From: a virus
Length of the DNA stretch: 42,939 nt
Strand: one strand, 5' to 3'
IMG/VR virus record: IMGVR_UViG_3300035137_000040
Coordinates: 1 to 42,939 of that record
The notes under the pieces were generated by a model, which saw nothing but the letters and a program-made list of their open reading frames with translations, had not been told where the DNA came from and made no database searches. The translations under genes were made by a program, and so were the position numbers. Positions within the stretch are counted from its first letter, which is position 1; each line of letters begins with the position of its first letter. Shown in pieces: positions 1 through 9,280 of the stretch.

Positions 1-127
1 TACCGTTTAAAGGTTATCTTTTGGCCCTTGATGTTGTTGAATCAGGAGACAGGGACAGAAGAAAAATCAGACACAGCGCACTGTACAATGGAGAATCATG
101 GTCTTCATCAAACTATATTTACTTGAA
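1..127. repeat. Terminal direct repeat, left copy (circle overlap)
   Basis: These 127 bases are identical to 42813-42939. An overlap of exactly this length is what a de Bruijn assembler with k=127 leaves at the ends of a circular sequence, so it most likely marks closure of the circle rather than a biological terminal repeat. Joining the ends restores one reading frame across the junction. Confidence 0.93.
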
Positions 128-1121
128 AACATCAACCGATCCAATAATCACCGGATCACGCATGCGCGACAGGGCCATAATTTATAAAGAAAGATCGATA
201 TCTTTGCTTGATTATATAGGCGGCTCACTCTTATTTGATCTGATCGAAAATTATATAAACGGAATCGGCCCGGCAAGCATCGATTCTGTTTGCGAGTGGG
301 GGCAAGACGGGGAACGCCATTTTATTCTTGCCCAAGATACCAAGATTTACACCTTTGACGGTATAGATCATTTCCATATCTCACAAAATATCGACTCAGT
401 GCTGCAAAACATAAACCCGACTTACAAAAATTTGATCAGTTCCGTAGCAATACCGGATCTTAACAAGATCATGTGGGCAGTTCCGCTCGGATCTGACCAG
501 ACATGCAAGACACTGATTATATACGATGTTTTAGAGCGCTCATTCTGGGTAAAGTATAATGAGCCGATTGCGATAAATTCTTTCGGTAAATCAAAACTGG
601 AGGACACTGTAACATGGGACACCTTGCCTTTTACATCATGGGATGAGTGGTCATGGGATTCCTGGGATACAAGAAATGTCGTTGCAAATTCAGCATCGAC
701 TTTGGTCGGATGCGCAGACGGTTACGTGCGCAGGTTAACAGAAGGTCTTGACGATGATGGCGAGGCTATTGCTTCCTATTATCAGCAGGCTTTTAACAAT
801 ATTGACGGCTCTGACGAAACCCTTAAGCAGGTCAGCAAGATCTATATCGAAGTTAAAAATGTAGGCAGCGGCAGCGTGACGGTAACGGTTTATACTGATA
901 ATAACTTTGATGTAGCCCGTGTGCAAAATGAAGATGGAGACGCCTATCAGACCGTTGATCTTTATGACGATGATGATCCGAGCAAAGCTTACATTGTTGC
1001 CGAACTGGATGTTTCCATTCTTTGTTATAATATTGCAGTTGAGATATCACGCTCTGACGGCACATGGTCCGGAAAGATTCGCGGTTTTGATTATGAAATA
1101 ATCGGGGAACGCTTGATATGA
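1..1121 (+). CDS. Nozzle/tail-hub-like virion protein, 3' part (joins 42359-42939)
   Basis: This is the C-terminal part of a 524-residue protein whose start is at 42359; the frame runs unbroken through the contig junction. The product is rich in short beta-strand-like segments with repeated Trp/Asp turns (for example WDTLPFTSWDEWSWDSWDT near the middle) and has no membrane segment. Its place between the fibre gene and the ejection-protein genes, and its size, fit a tail nozzle or tail-hub/stabilisation protein of a short-tailed phage, with a propeller-like fold as a guess. It ends in an ATGA overlap with the next gene. The structural role is well supported by context; the exact family is not. 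Confidence 0.72.
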   Translation, partial: PFKGYLLALDVVESGDRDRRKIRHSALYNGESWSSSNYIYLKTSTDPIITGSRMRDRAIIYKERSISLLDYIGGSLLFDLIENYINGIGPASIDSVCEWGQDGERHFILAQDTKIYTFDGIDHFHISQNIDSVLQNINPTYKNLISSVAIPDLNKIMWAVPLGSDQTCKTLIIYDVLERSFWVKYNEPIAINSFGKSKLEDTVTWDTLPFTSWDEWSWDSWDTRNVVANSASTLVGCADGYVRRLTEGLDDDGEAIASYYQQAFNNIDGSDETLKQVSKIYIEVKNVGSGSVTVTVYTDNNFDVARVQNEDGDAYQTVDLYDDDDPSKAYIVAELDVSILCYNIAVEISRSDGTWSGKIRGFDYEIIGERLI

Positions 1122-1411
1122 GAATCACAAAAGAAATGAAATGGCCTGAACTCAGGCTGATTGAACGAGATAATCCCAACCAGAAAATAAATCGGCTGGT
1201 TAACTTTTTTGATAGCGTCCGGAGGATCATCTCTCAAAGGGATAATAAAATAGCCCAGGCGATCAATTCTGCCGATATAGAAATTACAGATTCAGTTCCT
1301 TCGGATGCACCCGAATTCGGTGAACCATGCTTAAGAATTTACGCAAACGGGGGAACATATCGGCTATACATTTATGTTGATTCAGGTTGGCGTTATACAG
1401 CTTTGACATAA
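1118..1411 (+). CDS. Small virion-operon protein, unknown
   Basis: A 97-residue protein whose ATG overlaps the upstream stop codon (ATGA), so it is translationally coupled to the nozzle-like gene. The N-terminal half is helical and charged. The C-terminal half (about residues 60-97) looks like a short beta domain ending in GGTYRLYIYVDSGWRYTAL. I do not recognise a family. Its place between the nozzle-like protein and the ejection proteins suggests a small tail or head-tail component. No cysteines, signal peptide or membrane segment are seen. Confidence 0.7.
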   Translation: MRITKEMKWPELRLIERDNPNQKINRLVNFFDSVRRIISQRDNKIAQAINSADIEITDSVPSDAPEFGEPCLRIYANGGTYRLYIYVDSGWRYTALT

Positions 1412-1423
1412 GGGAGGTTTATT

Positions 1424-2467
1424 ATGTGGGGTGTCGGTGGATCAATAACAGGAAGCAAAGCTTGGTCTGACAGTACTTCAAGAACAAACGAAGATACCTG
1501 GTCCAAGCAGCAGAAAGAAACGGCCAAAAAGCTCGGTAATTATATTAATCCCAATATAGGGGAGGGCTCCCCTTCTTATTCCGGCGCCAGGGTTGCCGGG
1601 ATGTCATCACCGGAACGGGGCAGCATGGCCTGGTTGCAAAGTTACCTCAACCAGGGAGCGCCGCAACAATACAACATGGCAAACCGGCAGTTGTCGAATG
1701 TCATGAACAATAATTATTCCAGTGCTATTGTTGACCCGACGCAGACAAGATCTTTATATGATTGGGCCCAGGGGCAGGCGCTTGGGACAATGGAAGGCGC
1801 TCAAAGCAAAGATATTGTTAGCGACCAGGCAACGACTGATCTTTATAAAAGAATGGTCGATCAGGTTTTGAAAAGGGATCTGCCGGGGCTTCAGAATACC
1901 GTTGCCAATAATGCAAATCTTCGTGGGATGTATTTTTCAGGCGGCCATGAAGGGATGCAAACCGATCTGTTGAAGGATGCTCAAAGCAATCTGTTGGATA
2001 CGTTAGCCAATCTGCGCTATGGTGATGAGCAGGCCAGGCGTGATCTTGAAGCAACCAGGGAAGCCCGGCGCTATGACACGCTTGGAAATGTTCTCAATAC
2101 CGGTTACGGTCAGCAATACGGTGATATTCAAACATCGCAGGATATCGGCAGAGAGCGCGAAGGGCGGCAGTTCTCGGCAATACCCTTGGCAATGGATATG
2201 GGCACGACTCAAGATGAGCTTGCGCTCAACAGAGTGGCCGCAGGTCAGCAATATGGCGAGCTTCCAAGAACACTCGAGCAGCAGCAGCTTGATACCAACT
2301 TTTCCGAGTTTCTGCGGACATTGCCTGAAAATAGCCCTCTGCTGCAGTATGCTCTTGATTATCTCAATGCCCAGGGAACAAAGAAATCCAAGACTAAAAC
2401 AGATGAAACTCAGACCGGGTTGGCGAGCAAGGTCAGCGCAAGCTATGGAATGCCGCAAAACACATAG
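1424..2467 (+). CDS. Putative internal virion (DNA ejection) protein
   Basis: A 347-residue protein preceded by GGGAGG at a good distance from the ATG. It is Gln-, Ala- and Asn-rich, mostly predicted helical, with a low-complexity glycine/serine-rich N-terminus and a long amphipathic middle (about residues 120-250) full of Arg, Glu and Gln. This composition, and its place directly before a second helical protein and the very large polyvalent protein, match the ejection-protein block of short-tailed phages, where two or three soluble helical proteins leave the capsid with the DNA. No catalytic motif is visible. Ejection role is inferred from context and composition. Confidence 0.68.
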   Translation: MWGVGGSITGSKAWSDSTSRTNEDTWSKQQKETAKKLGNYINPNIGEGSPSYSGARVAGMSSPERGSMAWLQSYLNQGAPQQYNMANRQLSNVMNNNYSSAIVDPTQTRSLYDWAQGQALGTMEGAQSKDIVSDQATTDLYKRMVDQVLKRDLPGLQNTVANNANLRGMYFSGGHEGMQTDLLKDAQSNLLDTLANLRYGDEQARRDLEATREARRYDTLGNVLNTGYGQQYGDIQTSQDIGREREGRQFSAIPLAMDMGTTQDELALNRVAAGQQYGELPRTLEQQQLDTNFSEFLRTLPENSPLLQYALDYLNAQGTKKSKTKTDETQTGLASKVSASYGMPQNT

Positions 2468-2477
2468 GAGATAGAAA

Positions 2478-3299
2478 ATGGCATCATGGTTGGATTATAT
2501 AAAATATCTGAGAATGAAGGAACTGTATCCACGGGAAGACGCTCAGAAAAGGCTTGAAGCAAGATTTGGCCAGGCCGATGCATTCGGGACCCCGATGATG
2601 CCTACTGCTCAGGATTTAATGGATTACCAGACTGCATCAGCGGGTGTCCAGTGGCCGAAAGAGCGCCTCGCAAATGACGAGCTTGGACGTATTTCCCAGG
2701 ATATTACCGGGGGTACCGATATTGCCGTCAATGCTCCTTCCGAGGTTATTGCCCAACCCCTATCAGCCAGGGAGAAAATGGAACGCCAGGCGCAAAGTGA
2801 AGCAGCGGCAAGTAAATCCAAGTGGGGATCTATTATGGATGCCCTAGGGCAATTTTCTCAGGAACGTGATGTCGATATGTCCAAAGAAGATATGCTTGCC
2901 AATATCGGCATAAAAAGGGCGCCGACAAGTGACAGAGAGACGTGGGGTGAATCATACGAGGGCCCCGGAGGTAGCCGTCTGCAAAAATCGAATAGGGGCC
3001 AGGAAAGGGCCGTTCTCGGACGCAAATCAGGCGCGGGCGCAGGCGAGAAGATGCCGGAATCGGTTAAGCAGGCCCAGCAGGTTGTCTTAAAATTCGCAAA
3101 TCAGGTCAACCCCCAGATGGCAATGGCTATAGCCATAAATCCATCATTGGCGTCTGATCCGAACATGAAGGCCATGATTTCTTCCCAGGTTCCCGAAGCT
3201 TACCGGCCGCTATTTAATAACGCCATGGCTATCGTGCAAAATTACTACATGAATCAATCAGCCGTATCAGGCGGTAACGATCCAGTCGGCATTAGATAA
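2478..3299 (+). CDS. Putative internal virion protein, second
   Basis: A 273-residue protein with a GGAG site before the ATG. It is polar and helix-rich, has Met/Gln-rich stretches, and a more hydrophobic Met/Ala segment near residues 205-235. It sits between another ejection-type protein and the polyvalent protein; its stop overlaps the next start by one base (TAATG), implying coupled synthesis in fixed ratio. I see no enzyme motif. The role as an ejected or head-internal protein rests on position and composition. Confidence 0.66.
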   Translation: MASWLDYIKYLRMKELYPREDAQKRLEARFGQADAFGTPMMPTAQDLMDYQTASAGVQWPKERLANDELGRISQDITGGTDIAVNAPSEVIAQPLSAREKMERQAQSEAAASKSKWGSIMDALGQFSQERDVDMSKEDMLANIGIKRAPTSDRETWGESYEGPGGSRLQKSNRGQERAVLGRKSGAGAGEKMPESVKQAQQVVLKFANQVNPQMAMAIAINPSLASDPNMKAMISSQVPEAYRPLFNNAMAIVQNYYMNQSAVSGGNDPVGIR

Positions 3300-6200
3300 T
3301 GAATCTCCTACAGTTTAGAAAAAAATATCCTCAATATGACGACATGACGGATGAGCAGATCGCCAAGGGGCTACACCGGCGTTATTATTCTGATCTTGAT
3401 TTTGGTGATTTTTCGAAGCGGATCGGTTACACCCTGGGTGCCGCGCAAGAAACCCCGATGGATGAAACCGAGAAAATGCAGCGCATGACACCGGCGCCAA
3501 GTGCCCCTGAAGGTCAGATGATGCCGGACAGCATTGGCCTTCCAAACAGACCGCAGATGGTCAGCACAGATGGCGGCATGGGCACGATTCAGTCAATGGG
3601 TATTGGCGCTCCAATCTCGAGTGGGGCAATTGATTATCTTTCAGCAGAAGATCCCACTTTTGCTCCAGCACGGGAGCCGAATCGTTACGCCGCACAAGCC
3701 GTAGAGGGAATCAAAGATATAGCCCGCCAAAGCATGACCGGGTATGGAGTTGGCATGGAGCAGGCGCAGAAACTTCTTGAGCGCATACCGGCTATGCCGG
3801 GTTCACCCGTGCAGCTTGCCCGTAAGGGATACGAAAAGTTAGCCCCCATGCTTAAAGAAGCTGCCCAGACACCATCATTGCAGCCCGACCCCGCTTATTT
3901 GCAATCGGCTGGTTTCTGGGAGGATGTGGTCCGCACAGGTCCGCAAATCCTAACGCAGATCGGTACAGGGCTTCTGACCGGGCCGGCCGGGCCTACGTTG
4001 CTTATGGGAGCGCAGATAGCCGGCAGCACATATGAACAGGCCGTTAAAAACGGGGTTTCTCCCGACCGTGCAGCAAAAGCCGGTATCGCTAATGCTATAA
4101 TGCAGGCCCCGTTGGAATCCCTCGGGATAAATAGGGCCTTAAAATTTGTAAAGGTCCGTGGCACTCTGCTTACAAAGTTGAAAGAAGCTGCTATGACTTT
4201 GGGCAATGAATGGCTCACCGAGTTTTTGCAGAGCTATCCTGAGGCAGCGACCACGATTTGGGCCGAGAATGCCGATGAGACGGCCCTCAGCGCAGTTAAT
4301 AAAACCATCGATCAGGCGGTTGAGATTGGAAAGCGCGGGGCATATGAGGGCGCCGTGGTGCTTCCTTTTACGGCTATTGGGATGGCAGGCGGGGCTACCA
4401 TGCAGAGTATGCGGCCAAATGTCCCAGAATCAATCAAGCCACCTGATATTGAAACGGTTCCACGTGAAACAATTGGCGAAACTGCTTTGAGGCCCCCTGA
4501 AATAATAACGGACAAGCAGAAATCTTTGATGGGCGAGGAAGCCGAAAAAGTAAGTATCCCAGAATTTAAAGACACCAATGAGGCGGTTTCCTTCGGCGAG
4601 AAAGCAACCCCCGAGCAGTTGGCTGAAATCAAGCAGCTTGAGGACCAGGCCAGGGCCAGGGAAGCAGAGTTGAAAGCCGCACAGGATTTCAGCGATGAGC
4701 GTACTAACAATGCCTACAAGGCGCAGCTTTACCGCGAAGTTCTTGAGGCATCCAGGGGAGAGCATCCTTCGCAGCGTGACAAGCGCACCCCAGGTCAAAT
4801 GCTTGGCGAAAAATCGGTTGCCCCTACTGAATACCCAATAACGCCTAAAAGAGTGATCGATCGCCTTGTTGACGAAGCGGATTTAAAACCGGGGGAATCG
4901 GTTCTTGACCCTACTGCGGGCACCGGAGAGGTCGCTCAGTCAATCAAACTGAAAGAGCCTGGGGTAAGTATCGCCACAATGGAGATTAACCCTGATCTGA
5001 GGGCCAGGCTTTCCGAGCAGGGGCAAAATGTTAAAGGAGCAGACTTCCTAAAGGACCAGGGAACCTATGATAAGATTGTTTTGACTCCACCATTTGAAAA
5101 TGACTTTGCCCATTTGCAACATGCGGCCGACCGACTCAACCCAGGAGGCAGGGCAGTTGCTCTTATTTCTGATCAAACGGCTCAAAGCGAGAATTTTGAA
5201 ACATGGGCAAGTTCTGTCGGCGCGAATATCAAGCCCGTGCGTTTGCCGGGTGTTCCTTATGATGGAAATATTGTCACGATTGAAAAGCCGAAAATTTCTG
5301 GATCCAGGCCACAGGATGCCGGGACAGAAGCCTATGAACCTGCCACCGATATCCAAAAGCGCAAAGCGCCGGCAGTACCGGCCGGCCAGCAGGCGCCGAC
5401 CGATATAGCCGCAGAGCGTCGCCACAGCGCGATCATAAAACGCATGGAAGACGCCTTCCATGCTCCTGTCAGGGTCGGTAAGTTCCGCACAAATAAAGGC
5501 AGGCGGCTTGGAGTTTATAAGCCTGGCGAGAAAGTGATCCGTGTTGGTTCAGCAAACGATATCGGTACAGTCATTCATGAAAACGCTCATCATATTCAAG
5601 ACATTTTAGGCTGGCCGAGAAACCATAGTTTTGCAAAAGAAGTTCGTGCCATGGCTTACGAGGGTGCTAAAAATATCAACCGTGAAGGATTCGCAGAGTT
5701 TGTGCGCGAGTATGTGACCGATGAGCAAAGCGCGAAAAGCAAGGCCCCTACTTTTTATAAAGAGTTTGAGGAAAAGCTGTCCAAGCGTCCGGACTTTCAA
5801 AATGTGATCATAGAGGCCAGGCAGGCTTATAATGATTACAAGGCCGCGCCATCTGTTGCTAAAGTAGGCTCTTTTGTCGTCCGCGGTAAAGAGGGTGATA
5901 AACGTCGATTCCCGACCATGGGTAAAATCTATACTGAGATGAAGGATAGCCTTTATCCGGTTAAAAAAGTTGTCGATATCGCCAAAAAGCAAGGCGGCAA
6001 GATTGCTTTTCAGGATGATCCTTATATTGTTGCGCGTCTTCTTCGCGGATGGGCCAGGAAAGCTGAACAATTCATAAAACATAGATCATTTCAATATGAC
6101 GAATCAGCACCGGATGGGGTTAAATTTACTGGCGATGGCCTTATCAAAATCTTAGCGCCTATCGAGCGTGAAGGGAAAACCAAACAGCTTGATACTTATC

Positions 6201-8440
6201 TGTTTGCGAAACGCGCCTTAAACGATGCACGGATTCAAAAAGGATTTGACAGGATCTTATCCGTCGATGATTTCAAGCAAACAGTAAAGGAGCTTGAGCC
6301 CGAATTCAAGGAAACGGCAGACAAGCTTTACAAGTACAATGATCAACTTCTTAGTTATCTTGTTGATGCCGGGCGTATAGGCAAGGAGACAGCAGAAAGC
6401 ATACGCGCCAAGAATATGTTTTATGCCCCACTCTATAGATTGATTGAGCAAGAAACCTCCGGGGCGCAAGGATTGGGAAGATCAGCGAACAATGTTTTTA
6501 ATCCAATCAAAAAACTCAAGGGTTCATCCAGGGATATAATCAGTCCTACCGAAAACATTCTGAAAAACACCTATGCCATAATCAACGCCGCTGAGAGAAA
6601 CAGGCTCGGCAATGCTTTGATAAAATTATCAGAAACAGAGGGAATGGGCAAGTTTATTGAGAAAGTACCGTTTCCAATGCGGCCGACAAGGATATTGAAA
6701 GAGGATGTTACAAGACTTTTATCAGGAATCGAAGGCGCGGACCGTGTAAGCCTTGAATCCCTGCCTGAAAATATTATAGCAAATTTCCGGCCGCAATATC
6801 GTGCCGGGGCAAATGAAGCCATTTTCTACAAGAACGGAAAACCGCAGCTTTATCAACTCGACCCTGATCTTTACAAAGCCATAAGCAGCGTCAACGGATC
6901 TGAAATAAACCTGCTTATCAAAGTCCTGGCTTATCCTGCCAAATGGTTGCGGGTCGGGGCCACGACATTCAGCCCTGAATTCGGAATAAGAAATCCCATG
7001 CGGGATCAAATGACCGCATGGATTCAAAGTAAATATGGATTCACACCGGGGGTAGATTTTTTACGCGGCTCTTATCACATCCTTAAAGCTGATGATGTCT
7101 GGCAAAAGTTCAATGCATCAGGGGCGGCACATGCGGCCATCGTGTCTATGGACCGCGATTATCTTTCAAAAAATCTTCGCAGAATGCTGCGCGAGAAAAA
7201 GTTTAAAGGCCTTGTTTTAAACCCCCTTGAATTGTTTCAAAAGTTTTCCGAACTGACCGAGGAAGCAAGCCGGGTAGCTGAATTTGCAAAGGCGATCAAG
7301 CAAGAAGGCGGTGGCCTTGAAGGATTGTTAAAAGGCGGCATGGCAGGTCGTGAAGTTTCATTGGATTTTGCACGTACCGGTGGACCAGGCGCCCGAGCGG
7401 CAAACATGATTTCAGCGTTCTGGAACGCAAGGCTTGAAGGCCTTGACAAAATGTCCAGAACATTTAGGGAACAACCGATTAAAGCCGCGTCAAAGGCTTT
7501 CCTTGGCATTACGCTGCCTTCCCTTATGCTCTGGTGGCTGCAAAAAGATGATCCGGTTTACCAGGAGCTTCCCAGCTGGAGGAAAACCTTATTTTGGAAT
7601 TGGGTATTCCATCGTGAAAATAAAGATCCCTTTGTTTTGTCGCTGCCCAAGCCGTTTGAATACGGTCTTGTTTTCGGAAGCCTGCCAGAGGCCGCGCTTG
7701 ATTGGGCATACCGAGACAATCCGGCCATGTTTAAAGAGACTGCAAAGTCTGTTGCAAAAACCTTTGATCTTGTCCCGATCCCGACAATAGCCATACCGAT
7801 CGGTGAATGGTGGGCTGAAAAGAGCTGGTTTTTTGATAGGCCTACTGTCCCTCGTGATAGGGAAGATCTTGAACCTGTTTTACAATATGGACAGCGGACA
7901 AGCGAAACTGTTAAGCTTGTCGCAAGAGCGATGGACAAGGTGCCCGGCTTGCGTGAAATAGCCTCCCCTTCAAAGATAGAAAACCTAATCCAGGGCCTTA
8001 CGGCCAGCATGGGCCGGACAGGTCTGCAGGGCATGGATTGGCTGCTTAAAACAACAGGGGCAATAGATGTTCCCGAAGAACCGGCTGCGACAGTTTCAGA
8101 TATGCCCGGCATAAGGGCTGTTTTTGCGAGATATCCAAGCGCGAACACGCAAAGCATTGAAAGGTTTTATGATAAATATAATGATCTTAAGCGTGGTTTT
8201 GAATCAGGCAAGGAGCGCGCCGGGATACGCGGGGCAGGCATAAAGGGAACTGGTTTCGGAAGTGTCTATCCAAAAGAAGAAGCAACGGCAAAAACGTTAT
8301 CATTATTGCGCAAAATGGCTAAAAAGACATATGAAGCGGATATCGACGGAGAAGAAAAGACCAAACTACTGAATAATTATTACGTTGCAATGATGAATGC
8401 AGCTCGTCTATATTTTAACTTAAAACCCTATATGGAGTAA
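3299..8440 (+). CDS. Polyvalent ejected protein: adenine-MTase fold, HExxH peptidase, LPD38-like end
   Basis: A 1,713-residue multidomain protein, about 12% of the genome. In order: residues 1-45, a short N-terminal motif with YPQYDDMTDEQIAKGLHRRY, which I recognise from other phage polyvalent or ejected proteins; 210-245 and 350-370, glycine/alanine-rich hydrophobic stretches that could enter membranes; about 505-655, a class I adenine methyltransferase fold with motif I DPTAGTGE (537-544) and motif IV TPPF (596-599), where the usual first residue of (N/D/S)PPY/F is Thr; about 720-860, a zinc-metallopeptidase-like domain with HENAHH (from 760) and a later EGFAEF glutamate; about 1340-1480, a segment like large polyvalent-protein domain LPD38 with a hydrophobic run at 1400-1414. 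Polyvalent proteins of phages and conjugative elements are injected with DNA and protect it or act on the host. Injection is inferred from the family and from the two ejection-type genes before it. Confidence 0.82.
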   Translation: MNLLQFRKKYPQYDDMTDEQIAKGLHRRYYSDLDFGDFSKRIGYTLGAAQETPMDETEKMQRMTPAPSAPEGQMMPDSIGLPNRPQMVSTDGGMGTIQSMGIGAPISSGAIDYLSAEDPTFAPAREPNRYAAQAVEGIKDIARQSMTGYGVGMEQAQKLLERIPAMPGSPVQLARKGYEKLAPMLKEAAQTPSLQPDPAYLQSAGFWEDVVRTGPQILTQIGTGLLTGPAGPTLLMGAQIAGSTYEQAVKNGVSPDRAAKAGIANAIMQAPLESLGINRALKFVKVRGTLLTKLKEAAMTLGNEWLTEFLQSYPEAATTIWAENADETALSAVNKTIDQAVEIGKRGAYEGAVVLPFTAIGMAGGATMQSMRPNVPESIKPPDIETVPRETIGETALRPPEIITDKQKSLMGEEAEKVSIPEFKDTNEAVSFGEKATPEQLAEIKQLEDQARAREAELKAAQDFSDERTNNAYKAQLYREVLEASRGEHPSQRDKRTPGQMLGEKSVAPTEYPITPKRVIDRLVDEADLKPGESVLDPTAGTGEVAQSIKLKEPGVSIATMEINPDLRARLSEQGQNVKGADFLKDQGTYDKIVLTPPFENDFAHLQHAADRLNPGGRAVALISDQTAQSENFETWASSVGANIKPVRLPGVPYDGNIVTIEKPKISGSRPQDAGTEAYEPATDIQKRKAPAVPAGQQAPTDIAAERRHSAIIKRMEDAFHAPVRVGKFRTNKGRRLGVYKPGEKVIRVGSANDIGTVIHENAHHIQDILGWPRNHSFAKEVRAMAYEGAKNINREGFAEFVREYVTDEQSAKSKAPTFYKEFEEKLSKRPDFQNVIIEARQAYNDYKAAPSVAKVGSFVVRGKEGDKRRFPTMGKIYTEMKDSLYPVKKVVDIAKKQGGKIAFQDDPYIVARLLRGWARKAEQFIKHRSFQYDESAPDGVKFTGDGLIKILAPIEREGKTKQLDTYLFAKRALNDARIQKGFDRILSVDDFKQTVKELEPEFKETADKLYKYNDQLLSYLVDAGRIGKETAESIRAKNMFYAPLYRLIEQETSGAQGLGRSANNVFNPIKKLKGSSRDIISPTENILKNTYAIINAAERNRLGNALIKLSETEGMGKFIEKVPFPMRPTRILKEDVTRLLSGIEGADRVSLESLPENIIANFRPQYRAGANEAIFYKNGKPQLYQLDPDLYKAISSVNGSEINLLIKVLAYPAKWLRVGATTFSPEFGIRNPMRDQMTAWIQSKYGFTPGVDFLRGSYHILKADDVWQKFNASGAAHAAIVSMDRDYLSKNLRRMLREKKFKGLVLNPLELFQKFSELTEEASRVAEFAKAIKQEGGGLEGLLKGGMAGREVSLDFARTGGPGARAANMISAFWNARLEGLDKMSRTFREQPIKAASKAFLGITLPSLMLWWLQKDDPVYQELPSWRKTLFWNWVFHRENKDPFVLSLPKPFEYGLVFGSLPEAALDWAYRDNPAMFKETAKSVAKTFDLVPIPTIAIPIGEWWAEKSWFFDRPTVPRDREDLEPVLQYGQRTSETVKLVARAMDKVPGLREIASPSKIENLIQGLTASMGRTGLQGMDWLLKTTGAIDVPEEPAATVSDMPGIRAVFARYPSANTQSIERFYDKYNDLKRGFESGKERAGIRGAGIKGTGFGSVYPKEEATAKTLSLLRKMAKKTYEADIDGEEKTKLLNNYYVAMMNAARLYFNLKPYME

Positions 8441-8445
8441 ACTCA

Positions 8446-8790
8446 ATGGTATCGGCAATCAAAAAAACGTATTCCGGACTCACAACATTGCAACGGGCTG
8501 TAGCTTCAGGTGTCCTCGTTGTATGCATCACAGCGTTTATCAGCTGGATTACCGTAAGCACTCTGAGAGCAAGCGACCATCCAAAAAGGTTGGATAAGAT
8601 AGAAAGCCGCAACGAAAGCAGGGATAAGGCCTGGGTTGAAATGGAAAAGCGGTTCATCCGTATGGAAAACAATGCCGAGGAAAACAGAAAACTGGCCGAG
8701 ATGAATTATTGGTATCTGCAACGCATATCAGATAAAATGTTTGGAGAAAATTACTTGTCACCGCCACCTAATATTTACCACAAAAACTAA
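8446..8790 (+). CDS. Single-pass membrane protein with coiled coil
   Basis: A 114-residue protein with GGAG seven bases before the ATG. One membrane segment lies at about residues 18-40 (VASGVLVVCITAFISWITV), followed by a charged, Glu/Arg/Lys-rich helix (45-100) likely to form a coiled coil. The topology resembles inner-membrane spanins and some accessory holins, and it is the first of several small genes at the end of the late operon, where lysis genes are usual. It has no catalytic motif. Spanin-like or ejection-channel roles are both possible. Confidence 0.7.
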   Translation: MVSAIKKTYSGLTTLQRAVASGVLVVCITAFISWITVSTLRASDHPKRLDKIESRNESRDKAWVEMEKRFIRMENNAEENRKLAEMNYWYLQRISDKMFGENYLSPPPNIYHKN

Positions 8791-8901
8791 TACTTAGACT
8801 TCTAACGGAAAGATTGTGTTTAAAATATTCCTAAAATTATTCCATCCTTAAATCAGTAGATCAAAATATATCCTAAGACTCTTTCAAAGTGTGGTCGTTC
8901 C

Positions 8902-9144
8902 ATGATTCACAGCAATGCATCCGAGTCTATCTTAAACAATCTTTCAGAGATTGCCTTAATGCTCGATGAGCTGGCTAATGGAGACATCGACAATATCAAT
9001 TGGGCTATCGGAATAGATGAAGTTGCTCTGCATATGCGTTTTGCCAGGAACGCCCTTGTATATGCCTTAAGAGCTGAACAAAAAGCTATAAAGAAAGGGG
9101 GTGAGGTTGCAAATGTGGGATCAGATATCGACGATGATAATTGA
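8902..9144 (+). CDS. Small helical protein, unknown
   Basis: An 80-residue, mostly helical, acidic protein with no recognised domain and only a weak ribosome site. It follows a 110-base AT-rich spacer (8791-8901) that could hold a promoter, although no good -35/-10 pair is convincing. Its 3' end overlaps the start of the 55-residue membrane protein at 9113, whose Shine-Dalgarno lies inside this gene, so the two are probably coupled. Confidence 0.55.
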   Translation: MIHSNASESILNNLSEIALMLDELANGDIDNINWAIGIDEVALHMRFARNALVYALRAEQKAIKKGGEVANVGSDIDDDN

Positions 9145-9280
9145 TCATTATGGAATAACGGGGGCTGTCCTGTGTGTTTTGATTGTTATGATTTATGGCT
9201 TTTTGCCGGCACGGGCCAGGGCTGTAATCAATATCTTTTTAAAAAGGCTTCCGAGATATTTGGCAAAGGTGAAAAAATGA
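9113..9280 (+). CDS. 55-residue single-span membrane protein, holin candidate
   Basis: A short frame with a very strong ribosome site (GGGGGTGAGG, about eight bases upstream). The product has a polar N-terminus of about 15 residues, one hydrophobic span (GAVLCVLIVMIYGFL, roughly residues 17-31) and a basic tail with many Arg and Lys. This is the build of a small class III holin or other membrane microprotein. It overlaps the upstream gene by 32 bases and the next by four (ATGA), so it is embedded in a coupled cluster at the end of the late operon. Holin function is inferred only from topology and place. Confidence 0.62.
   Translation: MWDQISTMIIDHYGITGAVLCVLIVMIYGFLPARARAVINIFLKRLPRYLAKVKK

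Noticed and set aside
7558-8157. 199-residue - strand frame inside the polyvalent gene
   Set aside because: Antisense shadow; composition and lack of a ribosome site give no support.
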